Positions 24,627 through 34,570 of a stretch of 64,000 bases of DNA are shown piece after piece. Numbering within the stretch: the stretch's first letter is position 1; each line of letters starts with the position of its first letter. Below the pieces are notes generated by a model. That model searched no databases, was not told the origin of the DNA, and worked only from the letters and a program-made list of their open reading frames with translations. Source of the stretch: Undaria pinnatifida (taxonomy: Eukaryota > Sar > Phaeophyceae > Laminariales > Alariaceae); NCBI GenBank assembly GCA_012845835.1, contig JABAKD010000020.1, positions 12,949,488-13,013,487 of the forward strand, written 5' to 3'. The translations under genes were made by a program, and so were the position numbers.

Positions 24627-27600
24627 GTACTATCCAACGACGACGTGGGGGTCGCAAGGAGCACCGTATGTCAGGAGATACGCGGCCGGGAGCTGGTTTC
24701 AAAACCGGCGATTTCGTCAGAGAAAAGTTGGGGGGGGCTATGATGCCGTAGGACGACTCTGTTGTTAACGCTGGTTGGTGCTGCTTATGGCGCTTGTGGG
24801 CGCAGGTAGTGGACTCGGGTCTGGCGGAGGGGTCGTGTTATTTCAGGCACTCGGCGAGCAGCTCGGGCGTGGACCACGGCTATCTCAAAGAGGCGGACGG
24901 CACTCTCAGCACGGGAGATATGCAGTATGACCTTTCTAGGCGCAAGGTTGTGCAATGTGAGACATGTACGGTGTTATGTTGGTGTACGTGCCAGCTTTTT
25001 TTCTTGTGTACACATGATACGACTACTGAATGTACTTGTTTCGGTTTTTTGCTGTATGTATTGCGCTTTTTCTCACAGTCGTTTTTTATTTTTATTTTTT
25101 TTTATGTTTTTTTCGGCTGTGATGCGTGCTGTGCTGTGCTGCGCTGTGCTGTGCTGCGCTGTGTTGCAATGGTGGCGCTTAACCCCCTACCCCCCTTCTT
25201 CTCCTCCTCCTACCCCCTCCTCCGCTCCACCCCCGTCTTCCCTCCCTGTCCTCCTCTCCCCCCGCCTTGCTCACCCGCTCAACCCGACCCCCCCCCCTTC
25301 TTCTTCCGATAACAGACATCGAGGGGCGACAAGGAGTAGACACTTATGGTGACGACAATGATGGCGGTCACGGCTCCCACGTGTCTGGGTCTGTCGCAGG
25401 GTCTATTTACCCTGGCTGGTCGGGTCCGGCGGACTGCCCTTGGGGGGTGGGGGGAGCAGGGTCGGAGGATACGGAGTTGACTTGCGTGGGGAAGTGCCTG
25501 TCTCCCTCAATGATGGAGGAATTCTTGGGCAACAATATGTTCGACCTGGATGCTTTCTGCCCTGAGGTATGATGTGCTCAAGATGGTTCATGTTTTGGTC
25601 TGGGTTTCTTGACGTTGGTTTGTTGGGTTTGGGTTTTTGTGTGTGTGTTTTTGTTGGTTGGTTGGTTGATTGTGGTGTTGGTAGAGGTTGATGTATAGAC
25701 GGTGCTGTTGTCATTGCGTGGTGGAAGCGCCTGACTTCGCTCGGTGATGGAGGAGCTGTTGGATTGATTGTACAAGATTTCCTTTTGTTTCCGCGGCTTT
25801 CTCCTTCGGGGAATTTTGTGAGTGATCAACGTTGAAACTCATCGCACAGTACATACTCTGTCGGATGGCAAGTTCTTCAAAAGACTGATTCTACGATAGC
25901 CGCCCCCCAAACCGGCGAGATTCTGTAACGAACGTTTTATGGCTGCTCGACACGAGAAAGGATGTCATGAAAAACGCATCCCTGAACGTTTTCTTGTCAG
26001 CAAAGGTCTATCGAGCAATGACGTCAGGGTGGCAAGGGGCACCGTATTTAAGGAGATACGGCCGGGAGCTGGTTTCAAAATCGGCGATTTCGTGAAAGAA
26101 AAGTAGGGGGTACTACCGCAGAACGACTCAATAATAATGAGATGTCTTTGATCTAGATGCTGCCTTTTTGCCCTGAGGTATGTGGTTGGTTGGTTGGTCA
26201 GTTGGTTTTGTTTTTTGTTGTCGATGATGATAATCCTCCGGTGGATAGGTATACATGAAGCTCAACGCCTCTGCAACTGTAAACCCCTTTCGCGGGACAA
26301 ATTAATTGGAATTAGTATAAGGAGGGGTTTACGGGCTCTAACGGGGTGAAGCTAAACGCACTCCCAAGTAGTTGGTTGGTTGGTTAGTTGGTTGGTTGGT
26401 TGGTTGGTTGTCGTGTTTTGTTGGTTAGCTGGTTTGTCGAGGGGTTAACGGTTGGATTTGGTTGGTGGGCTGGTTGCTGTTGGTACGGCAGGTTGATGTT
26501 GACTGGGGAAGTGGCCGGCGCCCTCGGTGATGGAGGAAATCTTGGACTAGAAAATATGTTCGATCTGGATGTTTTTTGCTCCGAAGTATGCTTGATTGGT
26601 TGGTTTGGGGTAATTGGTTGATGTGGTAGGGCGTGTTGATCGTTGTTGATTTTACGTGGTTAGAGTTGGTTTGGGCTGATTGATGGTTGCTTGATTGCTT
26701 GGTTGGTGTTGATTGGTGGGCAGGCTGTTCGGTTAGTTGGGCCTGCATTCTTCAATATTTATGGACGGTGCTCCCCGCTCCACCCGACCCCACCCCAACT
26801 CCCTCCTCACCCCACGCCACCCCTCCCCTCCCCACCCCCTGAAACCCAACCCCAACCCCACTCCATCCGACCGGTCAACAGTACGAGTGCGACATATTCT
26901 GGGACGACGAGTGTCTTTCCGACGATCGCACGGACACGCTCGAGAATGCCGCAGGGATGGCCCCGGGGGCGCGCCTAGCGGTTCTTGATGTCGGCTCGTC
27001 GACGGGGCTGGATCAGGTACTGGGGGAGAGCGGGGGGGAGAGCGGGGGCGGGGGTATTCATCTCATGAATGGCTCTAGTCCTGAGACCGGGGGATACATG
27101 GTTATTTTATGCACAGCCGTAGTTAGGACCATGGACCTCGCATGCTTGCAACGTCGGGGCGTTTACAATGTGCAATGTCGGGACAGAGAACGTCGGGTTT
27201 TCACCGACCAGGCAGACATCGCGTGCACCAACCGCGAAGCGCCGTGAGGGGGGAGCGGGGGACAGGGGGGGTTGTTGATGTGTTGCTTGACTCGGTAATT
27301 TGACCATTGGCCACGCATTCCTTTCGAGGCAAAGGGGTCAGGGTACCGTCCCTATTTTTACTAAACACCTCCAACATTTCGGCGCTCATTACGTTTTTTG
27401 CTCAATGTGCCACGCAGGTATTGCATATCATAAGAAAGCACCGTTTCTCCTTCTTAGTAGAGACACATTCAACATTAGTGCGCTCGGCACGTTTTTTTTT
27501 TCCATATTTTACGCTACTATTTTTGTTGCTTTGCTCTTGTCTGACTTCCTGTTTCGCCGCTTATGGCTACCATCTACACCCAAGGATAGCGAAGAGACAC

Positions 27601-30600
27601 CTCCAACGTCCAGGCGCTCCACTACGTTTTCTCCATGTACGAGGAAGTCTTAGTTTTAAAATTGTTTTCTCTTATATTGTCCGCTTTGTGCTATCAGGTG
27701 CTGGGAGGCGCTATGTGGGAGACTTCGGCGGGAACGGGAGCTAGGTTGCATTCCGGCTCGTGGGGCTATCCGGACGAGCCCTGCGTGGTGGACGAGGCTT
27801 CTGTATCCTTTGATCAGTGGGCCTACGAGGTGAGATTCGTTCTCATTTTCGGTTTTCAGCTGTTTTTTTTCCTTTCAATAAAAACATTTTTTTTCGTTTT
27901 TCGTTTTCATTTTTTCGTTTTCCTTTTTTCCTCATTCCATTTTCCATGCTCCATTTCTGAACTATTTTCTTATGTATATATATACATTTTTTGTGGTTTC
28001 AGAACCCTGAGCACTTGCTAGTGTTCGCGGCCGGCAACCGTGGGGACGACATGTCGGGATGCAGCATCGTGTCCCCGGCCTTGGGCAAGAATGCTCTGGC
28101 TGTCGGGTCTAGCATGTCGGGGGCAAACCGGTTGACGACGGGAGGCATCGACAACATCTCGGCGTTCAGCAGCCAGGGACCCACCCCGGACGGGAGGATC
28201 AAGCCGGACGTTTTGGCGCCAGGACATTTTGTGAGTCATCTTCCTGTTTTTCTATATCGAGTTGTTTGTAGTTGTATTTTGAGTCGTTCCGGAGTCGTTT
28301 CAGTTGTTTTTAAGTCGTTTTTGAGTTGGTGTAGACGTTATGAATTGTTGCTTTTGTGAGTCGTTTTGAGTCGTTTGCGGTCGTGGTCACCTGCTTGAAA
28401 TGTTTAAGATCGACAGCGCAGAGGAAAATGTGTTGGTCTTGCCACCGCAGCCTTAAACTGGCCTGCTCAAAGCGAAGCGCGTGAGAACCACGTTTTCTAC
28501 TCTCCACCCCCACCCCCACCCATAGCTCCTCCTCCTTTTCCGCCGCCCCCTCTTGCTCCCCCCACCCCCATCACCACCCCCACCACGAACCCCAACGCCC
28601 ACCCCTACCCTCAACACCAATCCCACTCCCAGCCCCGCCACCACTCCTACAACCGCCATCACCACCACCCCCACGCCCGCCTCCACCCTCACCACCAACA
28701 CCCCCGTCTCTAACCCCACCCTCACCCCCTCCTCCTTTTGCGCAGATCTTCAGCGTTTCAAACGGCGGCGACGGCTCGTGCGAGCTGGGGATGAACTCCG
28801 GCACGTCCATGTCTTGCCCCGTCGCAGCGGGTGCTGCTGCCCTTGTGAGGCAGTACTTCGACGACGGGTATTACGCTGTGGATGTGGAGGCAAGGGGGGG
28901 GCTGTGCTCTGCTTCCAGCACCACTACTAGGAGGAGGGGGGGTGGCGGAGGAGGAGACTTTTCGTTCGCCTGCGAAAGCTTTAGTCCGTCGGGGGCACTC
29001 GTGAAGGTGTGATATATTCGGAGGGATGTGGGGAGGGGGGGGCAGGGGGGATGGTTCGCCTGCGATATTTTTCGTTCCTCGGTAACGCTCGTGAAGGTGG
29101 ATGGCCATGTGTGACATACAAGGAGGGATGTGCGGAGGGGGGACAAGGGAGGTTTTCGTTCGCCTGCGGTAGTTGTAGTACTTCGGGAGCGCTCGTGAAA
29201 GTGAGACCATGTGTGATATATGAGGAGAGACGTAGGAGGGGAGGAGGGGAGGAGGGGGGGGGGGGGGGGGGGGTCTGTCACCCCTTTGTTTGGTTATTTC
29301 TGTTATTGTTTTTGGTTTGGCCTGTTTCATGTTTGGCCCGTTGACGCTTGTTTTTGGGCCAAACCGATCCTGGCTTGGGACAAGGCTCTACTCGACTCGC
29401 GAACGACCCAACATAAACATGTCGGAATTCCTTTTGTGTTTGTACCTGGTACAACGATATTTCTTGTGCTTGTGAAGCATACCTAGGGCATGGGATTATC
29501 AATCGAGGGTTGTTTTTTTCCGTTTTTTTTACCGGAAGTCATTTTTCAGCAAAGAATGCCTAGAGTATTTTTATGAAACCCCTACATACCGTACTTGTAT
29601 ATGATAGCATGCGTCTAATGTTTGTGTTTTTGCGTGCCCTGTGTGTGTTTTGTATGCGCCGACGTCTATTGTTGTATTGTTACTGCTTGTACCAGGGGTA
29701 AAAAGTACCTCGTATAGTTTTGTGCATCTGTGTGTTGTGATTATTCTCTCGGTGCATACACCAGTGTCATTTTTTATTCGATCGTTTTCGTGCTTGTTTT
29801 TTTGCGGGCGCTTTCGTTTCCCCGTGTGTGTGTGTGTTTTTCCGGGCGACGCGCAGGCGATGCTCATCCATGGCGCTAACGCCATGGGAGGCAGCACCGA
29901 CCCCGACGGCGAGAGGGGCTTCGGCCGCGTGCACCTGGAGTCGGCCATGCCCTTCGACGGGGAGGACCTGTGGGCGCTCTACGTCGAGGACAACGACGGC
30001 TCCACCACGGGGGTCGGAAAGGTGCAGTACGATCTACCCACCGTAGCGTAGGAGGTACGCGTGCAACGATATGAGTGTGCACCATTTTTTTTCTGAGGTT
30101 CCCGAACTTGGAGGCTTAAGACCTCTCCCAAAAAACTGATTTGGAGGGGGGGTGAAAAAACTGCTACGAATACGCCAGAGGAACAATCCCAATGGCCTAG
30201 GTATACAACGAGAATCGTGCGGTGGGCGCTACCAACTTTTGTGGTTGACTAGTATTTTTAGTTTTTTTTGTTATCGATGTGGTCTTCGTTTTCTTTTTGG
30301 TTGTTGGTCGTTTTGTGTGATTGATGGTCGTCGGGGCGTGGGTGCACATGGTCGGAGGGGAAACAAAAAAGTTTGTTATCATAATTGTACGAGGAAGATT
30401 TTTCGTAAGAAGGGGCCCTATCACCGTAAGAAGGAAAAGCTTATCGTAACAAGAAGTCGCGAGGAGCCCTATCACAAGAGGAGGGGTAGCCTATCATAAG
30501 CAGAATTCATCAGGAGTAGCCCGACGGTGAGAAGAGGGAGGAAGAGGAGCCCTCATATAGGAAGGAACGCGATTATAGGAAGGAGCGTCATCATAGGGGA

Positions 30601-33422
30601 GAACCCTGACACACGGAGGAGCTCTACCGTAGCAAGAAACCCTGTCATTAGCATGTGGCCGTGTCATAAAAAAGAGGCCTGCTATAAGAAGCGCTACCAT
30701 GAAAAGGAGCCGTAACGTAAGGAGACGCCCTAACACAAGACAGATCCCACAACAAACTCAGTCTGAGATGCACGGGTCCGGGGGGGGCAGGGGGAGCATG
30801 GGCTCGGGCTCCCGACGCCGCCGCGACGGAGGCAGGACTCCGTGTTGTTTCACGAACCCTTGCCGTTTCAATGGCTCTCTACCGTTTCGTTTCGCAATTC
30901 TGCCGCTTTTAACGGTGTCACGAAATGCGGCCTTTTCGCGTTTTCCACCGCGTTTTTTTTTTTTTTTTCGTTTCTTTCGGGTGGAGATGTTCGCGGTCGA
31001 AGACCCGGTTTTCCCTTCTTCACGGGAGCGAATCTTTGTGTCGTTTCAAGCAGCCATTTTTTCCCCCCCATTTAACAAGTATTCACCGTTTCAACATGGA
31101 TTTTTGTTTAGTTTTGCCACCCGGCAGCGTGAAACGTGAATTTTGTCAAATTTTATCAATTTTGAAAAAAACAACAATTTAAAACGTAAGTATTTGCCTT
31201 TTTCGTCGCGTTTTTTTCCGACTTTATTTTGTTCAGATCGAGGCGTTTGCGGTCGAGGATAGGGGTTTCGTCATCACGGAGGCGGACGCGGAGGCCGCGG
31301 TGGAGGCGGGGAGCGGGAGCGGTCCGGGTGGGATAAGGGTTACCCTGGTGTGGATGGATCCTCCCGCCACGGCGGCGTCGTCTGTGCAGCTTGTTCATGA
31401 CTTGGATCTGTATTTGGAAGGCCCCGATGGGACGCTGTGGACTACGTGAGTTTGCACAATAATTTCAGACTATGAATGAGGGGTGGTTTGTTGTTCTTCT
31501 TGTGGCTTTGGTTCAGGGTCTGATTTTGATTGTTGCTTTTGGTTGGTTTTTGTCGGGGTGGGTGGGGTGGGGTGGGTGGGGTGGGGTGATGGGTTTCGGT
31601 TGGTTAGGGTTTGGCTTTGGCTTGGCTTTTTTATGGCTTGGTTTTGACTGGGTCGAGTTTTTCTTTTTTGTGGTTTGGATTGGTTTTGGTGGGGTTTAGT
31701 TGTTGTTTGGGTTGGCTTTTGGCCTGATTTTGCTTTCGGTGTGGTTGGTTTGGGTCGGGTTACTTGCTGGCTTGGTCTTCACGCCCAAAAAATCAACAGC
31801 CTGTTGTGACGCACCTCGTCCTCCTCCGCACCCGCCGCACTGTCCCCCGCCGCCACTGCTGTCCCTGCCGCTGCCCCATGTTTTTTTTTTTAACCCCGCA
31901 TAAAAATCTGGTCAAATTTAACTGAATCGGATCGCGCTAAACGAAACGCACTGGATGGACCATCAGTAACGGGGTGTGCGGCGGCGGAGACGAAAGCTCC
32001 TGCTCCCTGGACGACTCCAACAACGTCGAGCGCATCGTCGTCCCAGCCTCCGACATTACCTCCGGCACCTGGACCGCCAGAGTCTCCGCCGCCAATGACC
32101 TCGTGGAAGGCGGGCCCCAGTCGTACGCGCTCGTGGTGTCTCTTCCCATATCGGCTGGGTCGGGGGGGGGGCCCTCCGAAGGTGTTGGTAGCGGCAGTGG
32201 TGGCGATAGCGATGGCTCTGCCGCTATCAGCAGCGCGGGCGAAAGCGACGCCGCAGCCTTGCTGGTTTCTCCATCCCCAGCCCCTACTATCGTCGCCCAG
32301 GAGACTCCGGAGCCCACCTGGGGGGGGCAGGTAGAGGAGACCCCGGAGCCTACCGCGGGGGAGGCTCCTAGTGAGGCTCCTAGGGTGGCGACGGATAGGC
32401 CAGAAGCGCCTGCGGTGGATGAGCGAGAACGACCGGTCGTTGATGCTACTGATGCGCCCGAGGAGATGGCGCCGTCGGTAGCGCCTGTGGTTGATCCTAC
32501 GGAGGCTCCGGAGAGGGCTCCTTCTGTAGCTCCTGTTGATGGGTATTCTCGGAGAGAAACGGAGAGTCCTGCAGAGGCTTCTGCTGCGACGGCAGCGCCT
32601 GAGGTCTCCCCTTCGGTTGATGTTATTGGTGACGGCGACGATTATTATTATGTCGCTGCTACGGATAGGCCGTTGGCAAGTCCCGTTCCGTCGGTAGCTC
32701 GTGTGGTGGCTCCGTCTGTGACTCCTGTTGTGGCTCCGTCTGTAGCTCCCGAAGAGGCACCGGAGTCGCCAACGATGGTGTTGCAGCCGCCACGGTCTGA
32801 AGCACCGCAGAAGCCGCAGGGGACGCTGGCGCCTGGTAGTGTGCCGGTTTTGGAGACGCTGGCGCCCGTAGCAGAGATTACGGCGCCGGGGAACTCTAGG
32901 ACGTCTGTACCGGCGGCTGCGCCTATGCTGCTGTTGTCGCCGTCGCTGACCCCTCCTGTTGTCGGTGATGGTGGTGGTGTTAGCAGTGGCGGTGGCGATG
33001 GTAGCAGCATCAGCGGTACCACTAGCAGCAGCGGTGGTAGTTTTGGCGGTGGTGGTGGTGGTGTTGGTGGTGGTAATGGTGGCGGTAGTTCGTCGTCGAT
33101 AAGGGGGGTTGCCGATGACGATAGGGATGACGACGAGGAGGAACGCGGGGATGATGACGAGGAGGAGAATGCTTTTGATGATGACCGCAGGGAGCACGGG
33201 GAAACGCCTTCTCCCGCAAGAGGGGGCAGGTTTAATGGGAATGATGTGACGCCATCTCCCGTGGCGACAAGGGTAGCCGGATCGGGGGGGAGGCGGTCGT
33301 TGGGGGGGGGTGGGGAGGGCATGGGGGGGGCTCGGTGGTGGGGGCTGATGGTGGCAGCTTTGTGGGGGTCTGGGGTCGCAGTGCTGTCGCTTGTGGCCTC
33401 GGCTTTCACTAGCGAATTGTGA
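21290..33422 (+). CDS. Subtilisin-like serine protease, Kp43-like S8 family, membrane-anchored (11 exons, 5' end missing)
   Basis: Predicted secreted, probably surface-anchored endopeptidase. I joined 11 exons with GT-AG introns and unbroken phase: 21290-22530, 23688-23965, 24806-24956, 25316-25566, 26882-27016, 27698-27829, 28003-28230, 28746-29006, 29857-30021, 31237-31445, 31967-33422 (about 1,500 codons). Catalytic Asp lies in VVDSGL (24812-24814), His in GGHGSHVSG (25369-25371), oxyanion Asn in AAGNRG (28036-28038), nucleophile Ser in GTSMSCP (28806-28808). VTLVWMDPP, LVHDLDLYLEGPDGT and NNVE after the catalytic domain are hallmarks of the Kp43 C-terminal beta-sandwich. A long Ala/Pro/Glu/Gly/Asp-rich stalk and a final hydrophobic stretch follow, suggesting a membrane anchor. 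The exon 1 frame has a stop at 21276-21278 and no ATG, so an upstream exon with start and signal peptide must exist; I did not find it. Family certain; exact borders of exons 1 and 9 less so. Confidence 0.86.
22556..22812. repeat. (CTGT)n-rich tract in subtilase intron 1
   Basis: Degenerate tctgtctgcctg units, densest at 22735-22805. Confidence 0.85.
23395..23480. repeat. GGTAAC-type repeats inside subtilase intron 1
   Basis: aacgacaaccgcaacggtaa and gggaacggtaacagtggcac resemble the Gly/Asn repeat of exon 1 (21405-21630), as if part of that exon repeat had been copied into the next intron. Confidence 0.5.
23688..23965 (+). CDS. Subtilase exon 2
   Basis: Acceptor ccggcag at 23681-23687, donor cag|gtgagg at 23965/23966. 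It enters in phase 1 and leaves in phase 0 (93 codons including the split Glu). It ends DRGVDGSGQVVQ, the strand leading into the catalytic Asp motif. Confidence 0.82.
24100..24250 (+). repeat. Dispersed repeat G fragment, in subtilase intron 2
   Basis: ggacggagcacgtcggggtt, caccaagcgtgagggccgta, gcgggtcgcatgacgggtga match the middle of repeat G. Confidence 0.72.
24430..24755 (+). repeat. Intronic repeat H, copy 1 (subtilase intron 2)
   Basis: Shares tgattttacgatagccccac, aacgaacgttt-gtggctgctcg, gagatacgcggccgggagct, aaccggcgatttcgt with 25860-26130. A (TAC)n expansion sits at 24595-24626. The plus frame reads NERFVAARHEEGC ... TRPGAGFKTGDFVREK. Confidence 0.72.
24806..24956 (+). CDS. Subtilase exon 3: catalytic Asp
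   Basis: Acceptor cgcag, donor caat|gtgaga. It begins VVDSGLAEGSCYF with the catalytic Asp, and ends in a Tyr codon split with the next exon. Confidence 0.87.
25316..25566 (+). CDS. Subtilase exon 4: catalytic His
   Basis: Acceptor aacag, donor gag|gtatga. It contains TYGDDNDGGHGSHVSGSVAG (catalytic His), followed by a Cys-containing insert before the next strand. Degraded copies of its 3' end occur in the following intron. Confidence 0.87.
25860..26130 (+). repeat. Intronic repeat H, copy 2 (subtilase intron 4)
   Basis: Co-linear with copy 1 and mostly open in the same frame (NERFMAARHEKGC ... IRPGAGFKIGDFVKEK). It splits a duplicated exon 4 tail. Confidence 0.72.
26284..26337. mobile_element. 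Shortened copy of the TTAA MITE, in subtilase intron 4
   Basis: It runs from CCCCTTT through gacaaattaattggaatta and gggctctaacgggg, matching the 59.4 kb MITE but lacking part of the left interior. TTAA flanks are degraded (TAAA / TGAA). Confidence 0.55.
26882..27016 (+). CDS. Subtilase exon 5
   Basis: 45 codons, phase 0 on both sides (tcaacag acceptor, cag|gtactg donor). It contains ENAAGMAPGARLAVLDVGSS, the conserved MAPGA-LAV strand of S8 proteases. Confidence 0.86.
27058..27290 (+). repeat. Dispersed repeat G fragment, in subtilase intron 5
   Basis: The head (gtattcatctcatgaatggc, cagccgtagttaggacc) and gagaacgtcgggttttcacc, ending at gaagcgccgtgagg. Confidence 0.72.
27698..27829 (+). 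CDS. Subtilase exon 6
   Basis: 44 codons, phase 0 (ctatcag acceptor, gag|gtgaga donor). It contains HSGSWGYPDEPC, equivalent to the family NSWG motif, and DQWAYE, the helix before the oxyanion strand. Confidence 0.86.
28003..28230 (+). CDS. Subtilase exon 7: oxyanion Asn
   Basis: 76 codons, phase 0 (ggtttcag acceptor, ttt|gtgagt donor). It holds LLVFAAGNRGDD (oxyanion Asn), a VSPALGKNALAVGSS strand, and FSSQGPTPDGRIKPDVLAPG, all standard S8 signatures. Confidence 0.9.
28746..29006 (+). CDS. Subtilase exon 8: nucleophile Ser
   Basis: 87 codons, phase 0 (gcgcag acceptor, aag|gtgtga donor). GMNSGTSMSCPVAAGAAAL carries the catalytic Ser. The exon ends SFACESFSPSGALVK. Two decayed copies of this end, with donor, follow in the intron. 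Confidence 0.9.
29857..30021 (+). CDS. Subtilase exon 9
   Basis: 55 codons, phase 0. AMLIHGANAMGG and GFGRVHLESA match the helix after the Ser motif and the GxGRV strand. The donor is inferred as gga aag|gtgcag. Reading on instead meets a TAG at 30049-30051, so a short alternative product is possible. Confidence 0.8.
31237..31445 (+). CDS. Subtilase exon 10: start of C-terminal beta-sandwich
   Basis: Acceptor gttcag, donor actac|gtgagt. It contains GIRVTLVWMDPPATAASS and LVHDLDLYLEGPDGTLW, typical of the Kp43-type C-terminal domain. It leaves two bases of a Thr codon completed in exon 11. Confidence 0.86.
31967..33422 (+). CDS. Subtilase exon 11: end of beta-sandwich, stalk and anchor
   Basis: The acceptor catcag sits in a poor pyrimidine context, but phase and homology fit (NGVCGGGDE, NNVERIVVPASD, GTWTARVS, GPQSYALVVSLP complete the beta-sandwich). 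From about 32160 it is low complexity: EAPSEAP / SVAPVVDPTEAP-like repeats, a Ser/Gly-rich stretch, then an acidic run. The last 30 residues include a hydrophobic segment (GLMVAALWGSGVAVLSLVA) just before TGA at 33420-33422. Confidence 0.85.
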
Positions 33423-34149
33423 TTTGGTTGGGCACGTGGGGGGGGTGGGGGGGGGGGGGGGGGGGGGGGGGGGAAGGGGAGGACGGGGGGGGGAGCGGGG
33501 AAGGGGAGGACGGGGGGGGGAGATAAAGTTGGAAAAAAGAGGAGGGAGGGGGGGGGGGTAGCCGTTTTCGTGGTTCGTGGGAACGAATAAGACGAAGAGA
33601 GGCGGGGGAGGGGGAGAGGGGAGATAATAGTTGTCATGTTTATTCCGTATTCAGCGAGGTAGGCTGGCCGTGTTTCTCGTCATTTTGATTGGTGGTTGTT
33701 GGTTTTTTATGTGTCGTAGCGTCCGCGTTGGAACGGCGTAGTGTGGTTTCGATTGAAAGTGCAAAAAAACAATAGTGTGCACCTGCAGGTGTTACGTACC
33801 AGACAGAAGCACAGCAGGTCTTGACCTGCTTGGAAAAATTCCATCTGTTTTCACGCTATAAAATAGCAGTGAGAGAAGCGGCCCATTCGGTGCCGGTTCG
33901 GGGATTGAGGGGTCCGGAGATTTTGTTAAAGAATCGTACGGGGGGGGGTGTTGTCGTTCGTCGTAAGATGGGCTCTATGTGCAGACTTTTCTGCCGCCTC
34001 CGCGGCTGCTGATACAGCTAGCTGCTACCGCCGCGGATACTGCTGCCGCTATTTTAAGGTCGGGGCGTGAACGGCATTTACTTACCGCGCGCTTTCGGCT
34101 TCTTTCGCGGCAGTGCGGTAGGATGGGCAGAAGAGGTACAAAGTATTGC
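33423..34149. other. 3' flank of the subtilase, G-tracts, no gene
   Basis: G-homopolymers at about 33437-33475 and 33495-33560 follow the stop codon. The rest shows nothing recognisable. Confidence 0.6.
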
Positions 34150-34570
34150 CGGAACACCCGACGTGGTGTCAGTATCCCGTGGTATCCGTATCCTGTGTTG
34201 TGTCATTATCTCACGGTATCATTTTATCTCCTGGTAATATCATGATTCAGTAGCTTCATTTTGTCTCGTGTTATCGGTATCCCGTGGTAACGAAGGTTTC
34301 CCGAGGTATCGGCATCCCGTGGTACCGGTGTCCCGTGGTATCCGTGTCCCGTGGTATAGGTATCCCGTGGTAACGAGAAGGTATCCCGATGTATCGGCAT
34401 CCCGTGGTACCGGTGTCCCGTGGTACCCGTGTCTCGTGGTATCCGTGTCCCGTGGTATCAGTATCCCGAGGTATCGGCATCCCGTGGTACCGGTGTCCCG
34501 TGGTACCCGTGTCTCGTGGTATCCGTGTCCCGTGGTATCGGTATCCCGTGGCATCGGTATCCCGTGCGCA
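34150..34570. repeat. Minisatellite of (CCCGTGGTATC-GTGT) units
   Basis: About 25 units of 16 bp varying as ccgtggta(c/t)c(c/g)gt, with a higher-order ~80-bp repeat (gtatcggcatcccgtggtac recurs). Confidence 0.9.

Noticed and set aside
34150-34570. Possible CRISPR-like array
   Set aside because: Units are contiguous 16-bp minisatellite repeats without unique spacers, in eukaryotic DNA.
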